A stretch of DNA of 64,000 bases from Hofstenia miamia (GCA_004352715.1 SCFE01000040.1:1487578-1551577); one strand, 5' to 3'. Counted from the first letter of the stretch, positions 12,496 to 23,895 are shown. Notes: generated by a model not told the origin, from the sequence alone. A program made the numbers and translations.

Positions 12496-14090
12496 AACGC
12501 CGGGGCATGAATTTGCGACCCGGCTGCCTCTTTGGCTTAAACCTATTCGAGAAAAAAATATGATAGAAAAACAGTTTTCTGGAAAGAAAGCAAACGTATA
12601 TTAATTCGTATTTTTTAAGGAATATAAATTTTTTAAATGGTTCGAAATAAAATCTATAGCTTAGTAAATCGACAAGAATATTCACTTGTTCACAAATTCG
12701 CCAACATACGTAGTTTGTTTTAGCATTGAATTTTTCAATTCCACAAGATCTATTAGAACACAGGATACATGTTCAAAAAAATGAAGTACTCATATGTTTG
12801 TGTTAAGCGATTCAGAAATTTTTGAATCTATGCAAAACTCATTTCATTATTAGGTCTTCATGATTGAGTTGAAAATGTAGATTATTTATCCAGAAATTGA
12901 GATATTTGAGGTGATCTGGTGATTAAATATAAGAACCCAATTAAATGTTTAAGTTCACGAAGATTTGTTAATAGAAACGTTAGCTTCAATATTTGTTTTT
13001 ATATAGTTTATGAAGCTAACTATGGCAAATTTTGATTGAAACAAACAAATCCAACATATATAACTTGGATAACATTTATTTATTTACTTTGCACAATAAT
13101 TGTTTGTCAAGGTTTCAAAAATAGATCTCAAAATTTCCATTGCCTTTTATATTTCCAGTAACGCATCATTTCGTGATGATTTGCATGAAATTATTGAACA
13201 TTTTTCTCCGAATTAAGGAACACAAATTTCAAATTTGTTTCGAAAAAGAATCAGGTCATCTTTTGTTTACACGGTTGTCATTTAATTTGTCATGTTGCAT
13301 TATTTATTAAATTCATTTCTATCTTTCTCCTGTGACATTTCTGAATAAATAATTTACTTCACTGTTTACCTGACGAGTTAACTAAAATGAACTATGGGAA
13401 CTTGTGGCAGATGTCTCACAGCTTAAAGGCTGACTACGTAGTTTATTCTGAAAACATGTTTTTTTGAAAATATTTGGCATCATAAAAAATATATTTAAGA
13501 TTTTTGTAGTATTTATGAAACAACATTGTAATAAGTGCTATTTATTAATGTAACTAGGAAACTGTCCGTGGATTTCAATGGGCTGTGCTAGATATCTAAT
13601 AAATGAATAAACTTTAAGCAAACCATATGTTGTGTTTCTAGTATTTTAGGAGCGAAGTAAGTAACAAATGTGATCATTATACATTGGTAGAATGATTTTT
13701 ATTCCCAATTTTAGCATATGACACTCCTTACTTAACAATTTAATATTATTAGCACATTCAAAGCATGGTAACACCTAATGCTAAAGAGTGTATAGAATCA
13801 CAACAAAATCGAGTCCATTATTGAGGTGTATAGAAGTCAATTTTCTAATAAACAACATTTTCTATTTATGAGCATTTACTAATGTTTATAAAAAGCAGTA
13901 TTTCGTAGAAACAATCTTTTTGGTATTTCAAAGAAAATACTGCACATTTCGAAGCTTCCTTAAAAATACCTATTTCAATAAACTCCTTTCACATTTTTTA
14001 TGTTACTGAAATGCTTAATAAATTTCCAGTAAACAATTTGAAAAATTTAAGTTCTATAAATAATTATTAAAACTAGACAGACTTTTCTAC
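12496..14090. other. AT-rich non-coding DNA, nothing recognised
   Basis: No supported gene, repeat pair or RNA. A short GC-richer patch at 12500-12540 (CGCCGGGGC, GCGACCCGGCTGCC) may belong to the orphan transposon end beside it. Confidence 0.4.
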
Positions 14091-14093
14091 GAG

Positions 14094-14365
14094 CCGAGCC
14101 GAGCCGAGCGTGAGCACAGTATTGGATATACAACGAGCCAAAATGAGCCTTTTTAAGCAAAGCAAATTGGTAATACTGCTTTGTAATCTGATTATGCGGA
14201 TTTTCCTTATTTTTTCATTCAATATGACTTTCTTAAAATCCTTTCTTAGAAACGTTTATTAAATAATAAGAAGAGCTAAGTAAAAATTTTTGAGAGCGTA
14301 ATATTCTTAAAAAAATGTCGAGCGGAAGCGAGCGTAACTGAAAGATTTATGTTGCAAGCCGAGCC
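14094..14365. repeat. GAGCC/CCGAGC motif cluster
   Basis: GAGCCGAGCCGAGCC at about 14092-14107 is followed by GAGCC, GAGCGGAAGCGAGCG and AAGCCGAGCC near 14134-14365, with AT-rich DNA between. The motifs are in the same orientation on both sides rather than inverted, which argues against simple terminal repeats. No target duplication was found. It may be a decayed element with directly repeated subterminal motifs. Confidence 0.3.
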
Positions 14366-15297
14366 TACCGAGCTTAGAATTTCAGCTAATTGACAAATCT
14401 GAAATTTGATTTATTAGAATTACAAATATTTGAACCTACAATAATCAAACAAATTGCTACATTTTAAATCAGAAAGGAAATTTATAATTACTATTTTAGA
14501 TTCTAAAATAAAGTATTTGTTCAAAAGCATACTCTGTGAATTATTTGAATTGCAACGAATGTTTAAACTCACTGTTGTAATTTTTATTAATCGCATAATA
14601 AATTTCATTTTACTGTGGATTGTGGAGATCTTTCATAAAAGGTAAATTATCTTTTTACAAGAGTTCCTTTGAAAGTGGTTATCGGGCTTTCTAGCGAATT
14701 CTTTTTGTAGTCAGATTTTCCTTTATGCATGTTCAAACAAAGCTCACCTTGTAATTTCTCTATTATTCAAACTATATCTGTGAGGTGTTTTAGACAGGAA
14801 AATTACTTTGAAAAGACAGTCATTATTACAATATTCTCATTTAAATATAGTAATTTTTCTATTTAATTTTTAATTTTTTAGCAAACATTATTTCTAAATA
14901 AAACAGCCAAAGGATATCATTATTTTATAAATGTAAATTTGAACTATTTAAACAGATAATTTATTTCCTTTGTGTTTAGATAATGAATTATATTTTGGAT
15001 GTGTACTTTTAGGGACTTAGAATACTTACTGTTAATATAGGACTTTGGTGCAGCTAAAATTGATTTCTTCAATTACATTCATATAATAGATATTTTCTAA
15101 ACTTACAATTTCAATAAATTTGTAAATTTACAAAACAACAGAAAAACTAGATTAAGTAAGTTTCAATTTAAAATATTCAAGAAATACTATAATGGAATTA
15201 TTAAATATCATTGTTGCATTTTTTAAAAATTATGTGGGAAAACTGTTCGAATATTGAAAATAATAAATTTTGAATGTAGGACAAATTATAAAATATA

Positions 15298-15856
15298 CAG
15301 CCTTGTGCATAATAGTTTGGTCTACTGTTTTTCACATTAACGTTGTTTTCTTCGTTGTTACTGGTACTTTGAAAGTGTGAATGTTTAACTTCAGAATGCA
15401 CCTGTTAGCATTTAGGTCTAAGCTTAACATTTCTGACTATTGTTGAGTACTTATATCATTATCCACCGCAAAATGCGTGGTAAAACCATCTTTTTCGAAA
15501 TACGAAAAATTATAGTTTCCAAATTCATGGTTAAAATTTCACAGAAAAAAATTTGCGAATTTCTTCAATTATCAAAGCAAACAATATCTTCAATTTTTTC
15601 GCATTATAAAAGAACCGGTCGAAATTGGGCAATTAGCACAACCAGGATTCTTGTCTAAACGGGCCGTTCCCAAACAAATTTAACCCGTCTTTCCAGAGTT
15701 TGACCGCGTTTGACGTCGAAGCAGTTGAAAGTAGATCGGATAGATGGATATTTTGTGCATGAATCCACAATTCACCGCATTTTAAAAAAATATGGGCTAT
15801 ATGGTCGCTTAAAATTGGAATTATTTAATTAGTCCAAACTATTATGCACAAGGCTG
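15298..15856 (+). mobile_element. Internally deleted Tc1-like transposon, 559 bp
   Basis: The termini are perfect 23-bp inverted repeats beginning CAGCCTTGTGCATAATAG (15298-15320 and, reversed, 15834-15856). They are flanked by TA on both sides (15296-15297 and 15857-15858), the Tc1/mariner target duplication. The interior keeps the N-terminal DNA-binding part of a transposase and then jumps to a HRILKKYGLYGR segment, a stretch usually found before the catalytic core. The DDE catalytic region is missing. The copy is therefore non-autonomous, made by internal deletion. The conserved ends suggest relatives with complete transposase exist in the genome. Confidence 0.93.
15473..15658 (+). pseudogene. 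Tc1-like transposase, N-terminal DNA-binding part
   Basis: From ATG at 15473 (MRGKTIFFEIRKIIV...) the frame gives 61 residues to a TAA at 15656-15658. MRGK followed by a charged helix, then KKICEFLQLSKQTISSIF and YKRTGRN, is the first helix-turn-helix pattern of Tc1 transposases, which binds the element's inverted repeats. Beyond the stop, other frames still read LTSKQLKVDRIDGYFVHEST and HRILKKYGLYGRLK up to about 15829. Indels and an early stop have therefore broken the gene. A full-length Tc1 transposase is about 340 residues, so most of the catalytic domain is gone. Confidence 0.85.
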
Positions 15857-15858
15857 TA

Positions 15859-17270
15859 TTTCAAATTATTAAAATTATTTATAATTACTTATTTTAGATC
15901 AGACGATTAAAGCGAATCTTCTAGCATTGGATTTCAGACTTTGGATTAATGAAATTGATTGAATTCTATTTCTGGAATTTTGAGAGAAATGTAAATATAT
16001 TACCTACTGTACTAAAATTCTGAACTTTGAAATTGTAATTACCATAAATTTCGGATTTAATCAATAAAATGAATATCTAAGTTTGAGGTTGTGGTCTTTT
16101 ATTGGTATCTGTGCTATTTTAATGCACCTGCTTCTATGCTAGGGATAAATTGGTTTTCTAGCATTATTTCTATTTTCATTGTATTTTGATGTATTTTGAA
16201 ATTTTTAAATACTTGTATTACTATCCGCTGATGTTTAAAATTAGTAATGCAAAAATGTTTTTCTCAAAATAAAAAATATTTTTTAATAAATTCATATCGA
16301 TGATATTAGTGGGATAAATTATTCCATTTGAAATGCATCTCAAAATTAGGAGTTATTTATACCACAAAGCATATTTTTTTAATATTTTTTGATATCACAG
16401 ATATATTGAAATCGAAACATAATAATGCTTGCACCACTATTTAAATTTGTATTTTAAAAGACGTATGTCATTATAGCTTTTCACTAAATTACGTAGTGTG
16501 AGCATTCAAATTCTTTGTATTTTGCACAAAGAGTTTTGTTTATAAAGCGGGTAGATATTGCACGCGTATACATTTTACTCAGTTTTCAAACAAATTTCAG
16601 CCTTCGAATCAATGCTAGTTTTTAAGTACATTTAAAAAAAATCTAATTTAATAAAATTTAATAATTGTATTTATCAAATGAAATTGTGTTTTAAATGAAA
16701 TATATTAGAAAAGGTAATTAGCAATCACAAAAAGTTACTTACTGAAAAAATTATTGTAATTTGAAAAACCAAGCAAATCTGAATAGTGAAAATTAAATAA
16801 TTATTTGCATGTTTGAACTTAAATTGAAATCATTGTTGTTCTTTGACAAGATTTAAATTCAAGCTGCAGTTTACAAAATTCTAGTAGCCTTCAATTTTTA
16901 ATGTTACATAAATACTATTATAGTTAGGGTGTTCTTAGTTAAAAATAATTTTTAAAAGCATTTTTGACTATACAGGTATACTTAAATGTATATTTAACGT
17001 ATTCAAGTAATTAATTTGGTCATAACCAACTAAATTTTAAAAAATAGAAACATATTAAAATATGCCAGAATTGAAAAACTTAAAATTTTATGTAAGTTTT
17101 TAACTAAAAATTTAAATTTGGTGTGAAAAATATATGTATTCTAGCACTATAAGCTCAATTTCTAAATTTTAAAAAAATGGAGTTATGAATTTATTCTCAC
17201 ACTAAGTATTCCCTAAAAATTAGCGTTAGCTCTAGTAATTCTGAAGGGTTCGGCTATGAAGCAAAAATAA
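15859..17270. other. AT-rich non-coding DNA, nothing recognised
   Basis: No frame with recognisable motifs on either strand. No paired termini or RNA genes were seen. Confidence 0.45.
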
Positions 17271-17275
17271 TCATT

Positions 17276-17528
17276 TTGTACACATTTAATGCTGAAAAAT
17301 ATATAATTTATATAAATACATATATATATATACAAAATGAGAAAACTAAGCGCCATTTTATAACTAGGATCAATGAGCATCAACACCATGCTAGAAAGAA
17401 CAATTGTAATATAATAAGGAGAAAACCTAATACGAAGATTGCAGAAGGTTTAATAATTATATGAACCATAACAAAGATCAATTATTGAACAAGCAACAAA
17501 GTAATATAAACATATTAAATTTATTCTA
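17276..17528 (+). pseudogene. Penelope-like element endonuclease relic (GIY-YIG C-terminal part)
   Basis: The + frame reads KTKRHFITRINEHQHHARKN (about 17340-17400). This matches the pattern in GIY-YIG endonucleases of Penelope-like elements, where the catalytic Arg and a following TRxxEH motif lie in one helix. Downstream, after an apparent frameshift near 17460, comes NHNKDQLLNKQQSNINILNLF, like the usual E.L.I..KP.LN.Q ending of these proteins. The GIY and YIG strands are not visible and the upstream sequence has become TA repeats. Only the 3' tail of the ORF survives, broken. Family assignment rests on these short motifs and on the ribozyme-like fold just downstream. Confidence 0.55.
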
Positions 17529-17596
17529 AGTGCCTGAAAATTTAAACATCAATAAATTTTAGTGTAGTATATTGCACATATTATTTCCACAAATTT

Positions 17597-17638
17597 TGTA
17601 TTCTGATGATGATTTTCGAATCGAAACCGGTTAATATA
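17597..17638 (+). ncRNA. Hammerhead-ribozyme-like motif
   Basis: The core is CTGATGA (17603-17609) and GAAA (17623-17626). Between them is a 4-bp stem GATT/AATC closed by a TTCG loop (17611-17622), with one extra T at 17610. A minimal stem III can form: A17626-T17631 and C17627-G17630 around a 2-base loop. T17632 is then the expected base 5' of the cleavage site. Stem I pairs TGTATT (17597-17602) with AATATA (17633-17638), with one G-T wobble. This is the type I layout reported for Penelope-like elements, where ribozymes lie in the terminal repeats. The extra base at 17610 departs from the consensus and may abolish activity. Confidence 0.5.
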
Positions 17639-17649
17639 TATATATATGG

Positions 17650-17735
17650 AAATATAACGACACCGAACCGATCCTGCGGTATTTTGAGTGATACCGAACC
17701 GACTTCCACAATTTTAATACGCCAGCCCTTAGTCT
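17650..17735 (-). repeat. Single hAT-like end with CGGTTCGGT motifs
   Basis: On the minus strand the segment reads TAAGGGCTGGCGTATTAAAA, then TCGGTTCGGTATCA and GATCGGTTCGGTGTCG. A terminus followed by closely spaced direct subterminal motifs fits a hAT end. The patch at 2157-2245 has a comparable layout. No partner end or duplication was found. Confidence 0.25.
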
Positions 17736-17913
17736 GCCAACGGTGACAAGTACATTTTTTTTAATGATGTCTGACGGCGTGTATTCTTTTAATTGTTTCT
17801 GTCATGTCTTTTAGAGTTGCTCCGGGATATGAATGTACGGCAACTGTGTTTTTCTTTAGTAGGGCGGGTGTTTTTAGGTATCGATACATGGAGGTTCCTA
17901 AAATAAGCACAAC

Positions 17914-17945
17914 ATATATATATATATATATATATATGTATATCG
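17914..17945. repeat. (TA)n microsatellite
   Basis: Simple TA tract ending in TGTATATCG. Overlapping open frames translate to YIYIYI and are artefacts. Confidence 0.9.
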
Positions 17946-19020
17946 TTAGATGTAAAATTCTTTTCGGATAAGTGAAGAACATCTACAAGAAGCTTCAAAG
18001 TCATTTTAATTTGCATATAAGAGATAACATCATGTGAATACAGGAACTTTGTAATTAACTTGCGAAACATTGATTTCTAGTAATTGTGTTCTTGTCAACT
18101 TTGTGAATTTTATTGACAGTTAAATATTTGGATGTCTTTCCCATTACTTTGAGGTTTATTTAACAGTCATAAAACACTGTTGCCAATTAAAACTGTTGTC
18201 TGGTAGACAAAAACATTTACAAAATCAAATTTGAATCTTTCGAAAATTCATCACTAGGGCGCGTAAAAGTCAATAAAATCAAAATGTTTTTTGTGAAAAA
18301 ACATTGCAAAATTTGGTTAGACCTGAAGAACGCAAATTGTGCAAATTCATAGTATGGTTGTGATGTCAAAAAAGTAAATTTCATTATTTTTGTGAAAATC
18401 CTTATCAAAATTTGAATTCAAGATAAACTAGATGCTCTAATGTTATTCTTGAAAAAAGTTTTCACAGCTCTGCAGCCCTTTGACAAAAGATCGTCATTTT
18501 TCTGTTGAAAACTTTACAAACATTATATTTTGTGTTTTGCAAACAGTACTTTATTGCACGATTTAAGAATTACATACTCAGTTTGAAATTGTTTTAAATT
18601 TATCCTTAGGTCAAAAAAGTTAAAACTTTTCTGATTATATATATAATTATTTTATTTTCCGAGACAAAGATTCGAATGATTTTTACAAAAATGGAAGGTA
18701 TTTATGCATAAACAATTTAAAAAGCGAAGCACCTGCTGATACTAAAAAATTTTTCGAATGGGAAGATAAAATAAAAGAAAAACACTAAAATAAGTCTATG
18801 TAAAACACTAAAATGAGTCTATGTAGGAAATATAAGAGGTGGCGATGCTATGGAAGGCAAGCGCGAAGGGTAATCTGCTAGATTTGCTGAGGATTCCACC
18901 CAGTGAACTAAGCTCGATTTAAAGTGAACTAATAATGTAGCCAAAATGTACCGACCTCCATGAAGTTTGCCTGATCTCAGGGCTTGCGCAAGTGGCCAAG
19001 AGTCTATTATGAGAGTATCT
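17946..19020. other. Non-coding DNA, nothing recognised
   Basis: AT-rich with a slightly GC-richer part at 18840-19010. A short direct repeat (AACACTAAAATAAGTCTATG / AACACTAAAATGAGTCTATG) occurs at about 18780-18825. No gene or paired transposon ends. Confidence 0.4.
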
Positions 19021-19058
19021 CATATGTATATGTATGTATATATATACATGTATATATG

Positions 19059-19097
<39 letters not shown>
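19021..19097. repeat. TATG/(TA)n microsatellite
   Basis: The tract runs directly into the left end of the Tc1/mariner copy. Because Tc1-type elements insert at TA, this tract is probably the original target. Confidence 0.9.
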
Positions 19098-19100
<3 letters not shown>

Positions 19101-19705
19101 GCGGACAAAAAGTTTGCATCACTTACTTTTTTTCAAATTTTTTATTCTTGTCATGTGGGCGAAGCAAACTTGAACACAGAGTCTTATATTGCACATGTTA
19201 TTGATAGCCGTGTATACCAGCAACTGAATGAATGGTTTTCTGAAGGTGGAAAACACCTTCAACAAGACAATGCCCTTTCTCACAAGTAAACGGTTTATTG
19301 CACATTTTGAAAACAGGTATTCCTTTGCTGCCTTGGCTGCCAGCTTCCCCCGACTTAAACACCATTGAGAACCTCTGGGGTATCAGAAAGCGTCGAATAA
19401 AAGTTGAGCAAGCATATTATAAACAGCAAATCATAACAAGTTTTTTGAGAATTTGGCAGCATGATGCAAATGTACAGTAAGCACTAAGCATGCCAAATCT
19501 TGGTGGATTCCATGCCTCGATGTATCTAGGTAGTGATCAAGAATAATGGTTGGCAGACAAAATATTAGATATGAAATGGTGATCATATGAACATTTACGG
19601 GCATTGTTAATATTTCTTATCAATATACATCTTTATGGAAACCTCAGTTCTCGTTTATGCAAAAAATACTGCTGTAATATAGGTGATACAAACTTTTTGT
19701 CCACA
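19098..19705 (+). mobile_element. Internally deleted Tc1/mariner element, about 608 bp
   Basis: The inverted repeats are GCGGACAAAAAGTTTGCATC at 19101 and, on the other strand from 19704, GTGGACAAAAAGTTTGTATC; over 22 bases 20 agree. Both ends abut TA repeats, so the TA duplication cannot be told from the microsatellite. The interior holds the C-terminal half of a DDE transposase and lacks the DNA-binding end. This is the mirror image of the deletion in the copy at 15298-15856, though the terminal repeats belong to a different family. The exact outer base is uncertain by a few positions. Confidence 0.88.
19140..19480 (+). pseudogene. Tc1-like transposase, C-terminal catalytic part
   Basis: The first piece (to a TAA at 19287-19289) ends GGKHLQQDNALSHK, matching the second catalytic Asp motif (QQDNAP.H) of Tc1 transposases. 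The second piece, in another frame from about 19298, reads GIPLLPWLPASPDLNTIENL, with the third catalytic residue, Glu, in IENLWG. The Asp codon begins at 19266 and the Glu codon at 19367, about 34 residues apart, as expected for the DD34E Tc1 group. The first catalytic Asp and the helix-turn-helix region are absent. A stop plus a frameshift separates the pieces, so no active enzyme can be made. Confidence 0.85.
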
Positions 19706-19938
19706 TATATATATATATATATATNNNNNNNNNNNNNNNNNNNNNNNNNNNNNNNNNNNNNNNNNNNNNNNNNNNNNNNNNNNNNNNNNNNNNNNNNNNN
19801 NNNNNNNNNNNNNNNNNNNNNNNNNNNNNNNNNNNNNNNNNNNNNNNNNNNNNNNNNNNNNNNNNNNNNNNNNNNNNNNNNNNNNNNNNNNNNNNNNNNN
19901 NNNNNNNNNNNNNNNNNNTATATATATATATATATATA
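19706..19938. repeat. (TA)n microsatellite with 194-N gap
   Basis: TA repeats flank the N run at 19725-19918. The gap is unresolved simple repeat. Confidence 0.95.
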
Positions 19939-20651
19939 ATTTACTCTTTGATAGCTTCCTTTAGGAAAATTTATTAGTTACGTCACTTAATCAGAGCTCA
20001 TTGTTTGCTCAAATATATGTGAAAATTTATTTGATTAGCCAAATAAATTAGTATCTCCTCCAATAGCATGTTATTTTTGCGAAATAAGAAACAAGCGTTT
20101 TGTACTTGAAAGAAACAGCCTCTTTGATTTTTATAACAATTCCTCTACATTTTGCTTACATAAAAGCATTTTCGCTATTTTCTTTTTCATTATAGTAGCC
20201 TTGTCTCAAAGTATATATTTAAAAATAAAAGGCGTATTTTTTATACGAAGTAATTTTACATTTTTTGGGTTTTTATGATCAACGCCTCATTACCATCACA
20301 TTTATAGAGGGGACAGATATAAAATACTCTTTCATTAAACGCGCATCACGTCGGATAAAAGCAGAAATATTTCATGTGAAAAAGCTTTTTCTTTAATGGA
20401 AAACGTTAAAAATTTATAGAACGTCTACTCAATTCAAATAGACAGAAGGGTGAAATAAGGTTATGCGCAATGAAGGTGTTCACTTCATGCATATATTATT
20501 TACAAAATTTAGCTTATACAAATATATTTATAATTTTTCTATTATTATATATAAGCTCAATATAAGCCTATATTTTCAAATGATTCCGAAATACATATTA
20601 CAATTTTTCTTAGTGCTGTAAATGAATTTTCTAAACTTCTTATTTAAATCT
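19939..20651. other. AT-rich non-coding DNA, nothing recognised
   Basis: No supported gene, RNA or repeat pair. Confidence 0.45.
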
Positions 20652-20933
20652 CAATGGCACTCTTAAAAAAATCTAAATGTTTCACGGGGGGAGGTTTGAA
20701 ATAAAATATAAAGAAAGGTGTTTTCAAGGGTTTCTCACAAAAGTTCAACTGATTGTGGTATGACCATAAAGAATGGGATATAGTCATAGGCCTAATGTAT
20801 AATGTATATGTAGAGTAAGATATGCCTGTTGACAATAGACATTGTATGAGTATATAAAATAAATGTAAAATTTTGAAAATGTGGTCCGATCGGATGCTCA
20901 ACCAGGCCTAAACCAAACTAGGCTGTGCCACTG
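20652..20933. mobile_element. Possible decayed hAT MITE, 282 bp
   Basis: The right end, read on the minus strand, starts CAGTGGCACAGCCTAG, close to the ends of the MITE at 2404-2557 (CAGTGGCATAGC). The left end at 20652 reads CAATGGCACTC, a weaker match, with a G-run (CACGGGGGGAGG) inside. The expected 8-bp flanks (TTAAATCT and AATTGACT) do not agree. The right terminus is believable but the left boundary is uncertain. Confidence 0.35.
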
Positions 20934-20941
20934 AATTGACT

Positions 20942-22622
20942 GTTAGCATTACTTATTATGTGATTAACATCTACTTCATATTTTGCAGTTAAGTATATCA
21001 TGTGCAATATAGCTTTAAATAAAGAATATAGCAATCACTTTACATGAGATGTGGTCAAATCCATATTCCCTCATTGGAAATCTATTTTACATTGATTCAC
21101 ACACAAGTAGCGATCAATACTTTGTTTACTTCAAATTGCATCTATTCTGTCATAACTGGAAAATGACAGTGCTTATTGACAATTTGTGTTATAATATTCA
21201 CTTAAAATCGATTTTCTGTGTAAAAGACTTAAGATCAAAATTATAACGCTTGCAGCAATTTTATACTATATAATCAGGATTGTGGTCATTGCGATAACTA
21301 TAAGTGTCTGCTTAACGTAACATGTTAATGAGAAATGATAAATATATCGGTAAATCTAATTATTAATTTATATCTTGTGGCGGAATAGTTATGCTAAGGA
21401 GTACGCTGCTCTTACACTTTTAATATTTTCTTAAATGGTAAAAGTAATTTCGATTCTTCGATTAGTAAGTGGGTTATTTAGCTTTAATAAATTTTGATTT
21501 CAGAAAATTAGCATGTAAATTGTTTAAAGCAGTCAATGTCATTTTTATATTTAGCTTAACACTGTAAAGTTATTAATTAAATTTTCATTTAATGCTGTTA
21601 AATATTGTTAAATTTTTTAATATTAAATTTAAGTACATTCTATTGCATTTGAAACTGATTTCAATATTGTTTCTTTACGTGTTTATTATTGATTGTGAGT
21701 CAAAATTGACACTTCATAAAGGTAATAAAAATTTGAATTAAAAAGTCAAATTTGGGAATGACTTATGAACTATTTTAAAATAGAGTTTCATTAAGCTTAA
21801 GTGAATTAGCATCAATCACGCAAAACTCATTCAGAATATTTTTTCATAAGTTTTAAAAAATATACAGCAATGGATGAACACAGTGCAATCCTTCACTTAA
21901 ACAACCTTCATTAGTTTGAAAGCTTTCCTATTATTAATATATAAGATGTTCATTAAAACTTTTTCAAATTTCACACTCTTTTAAAAGTATTTTTTCCTAA
22001 TATTTGAATTACTTATAAGGAGTGCGGAGTTTATATGAAATATATTTTGTCCAATAAATTTTTTAGGTATTAAATAACATATAAAGTGAAATAATATAAA
22101 ATTAATAAAAAACAGCTGAGAAAGTCATTCAAATTTCATTAACATATAGAAATGAACTTAAGGCAAATTTAAGAATTTTAATTCTTCACTTTGCCATTCT
22201 CAGTTATTAGAAATTTGAACATATGCAGAACATAGGGTTCGCACTTCACTGCAATTGATCCGACAACAATAGACGATCTCGAGAAATTTCATGAATAAAT
22301 TAACACCTTTAATAACGAAATTTGATCTAATAAAGTCAATCAACTGAAACTTTGTTGTAATAAAGTTAAAAATATTCACGATAGAATTAGCTAACCAATT
22401 GTGATTAACATCCAACTGTTCTATTTTTAAGAATATTTAAATCAGGTTCCGCTTCTCGAAACACATAGTAATTACTTCCAAGAGGCTGTCGGTAATTTCC
22501 AAATATACAATTTAAAATTCTTTTAATAAATTATCCACAAAATCAGTCTGTTGAAAATACTGTTAATTCATTTATACCTAAGGATAAGTGTTTGAAAATT
22601 GAAATACGCGTTTCGTTTGGTT
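20942..22622. other. AT-rich non-coding DNA, nothing recognised
   Basis: Several 60-75 codon frames occur on both strands without motifs or codon character. No repeat with a duplication was found. Confidence 0.45.
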
Positions 22623-22630
22623 ATACCATG

Positions 22631-23887
22631 CTGAGTTGGAACAGGTCAGGATTTTTGCTGACCCGACTGCACCGGCAAAGCTTTTCCTCAACCGGCTGTA
22701 ACCGGCCTGTCAACCGGTTTACTTTCGAAGAATTTTGACCGGTTTTAACCGGCCACCAGAATTTGATATTTGCAACTCGATGGGAATATTTTCTTTAAGA
22801 TAAGAGAAGAGAGTACATAAGGTTAAAACTCAAGGAAATTATATTCTCAAATTAGACTGTTTTTCAAATTTACAAAGTATGTAACATATCAGTACAGATT
22901 AAGAATTTAGATAAGTTTGTTGAGCATTGTTTCTTTCGAGACAACAAGTGCTTCCACATCACCTTCTAAAAGAGTACGATTTTCATACCAAACTGTTCTG
23001 CGATGCAGAAGTAGTGCTTAGACTAGGCTTCTGAAACTTGCATCACGAATAACTTTTGGACAATTCTGCTGAAATGCGGAAACTGTAATGATTTAGATGT
23101 GCAGAAATTAAGCGGCTGTACGTTATCTATGCTACAACAAATTCAATGCCGAGCAATGTGATGAGCAGGACAATAAATGTTTCCTGTATCAAGAAATTCA
23201 AAGCTGGTGGACATTTATTGTCAATGCCGGTTGATGGACAATAAATTTAATATTTCGACTGATATTGACGGAAGCGGACGAAATTTGGCTATTTAGGCTA
23301 CTGTACACATTTTGTGATAAATTCGATATAATGGAAGTATAAAAATTCGAATACAGTCATGGATACTGAAAAAATGTCCTTATAATAGAAAACCATGCCA
23401 TTACCTACTGCTATTGGCCCAAGAGTCAGTAGAAAATTCTTTTTTTCATTTCTATGTATTTTTTAAAATGAAAATTGCTTTCAAAATGATATCATTATAT
23501 ATCATTTGAGATCTTAATGATTTTGATTTTTAGCACATAACATATATAGCTATCTCCTTCGCATCTAAAGAAAGTGGCCTAACCCAAACCCTGTCTTGTG
23601 CAAAACTTTCTTCATATTTTTTGCTACGTCGTCCTACGTAATAGCTGTCATCAACGATAGCAATAAAAATGGGGTATTAAGAAGTTGTGGTTTGCAACAA
23701 ATGTGTAGTTACAACAAATTACCTTAGGAATTCTGCACTGAAGTAACCACAATAGATTTCAGGTCAATTGAACCACACCCAGTGCTCAATTGAACAGCTC
23801 CAATCGGCATTTCAAAATCCCGACCCAACTAGTACCTCGGTCGATTGCTTGCCAACCGGCCGGTCTGGTCGAACCGGTCCAACTCTG
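22631..23887. mobile_element. Non-autonomous hAT element, 1257 bp, AACCGG subterminal repeats
   Basis: The left end reads CTGAGTTGGAACAGGTC and the right end, on the other strand, CAGAGTTGGACCGGTTC (13 of 17 match). Flanking 8-mers ATACCATG (22623-22630) and ATATCATT (23888-23895) share six positions, as for an old hAT duplication. Within about 130 bases of the left end are six CCGG motifs, four of them AACCGG. The right end has AACCGGCCGG and GAACCGGTCC. Such clusters are where hAT transposases bind. The interior has no clear transposase, although repeated GGACAATAAAT-type stretches at 23170-23260 suggest local duplication. Confidence 0.85.
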
Positions 23888-23895
23888 ATATCATT

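Noticed and set aside
19604-19964. Open frames containing YIYIYI
   Set aside because: TA microsatellite plus N gap.
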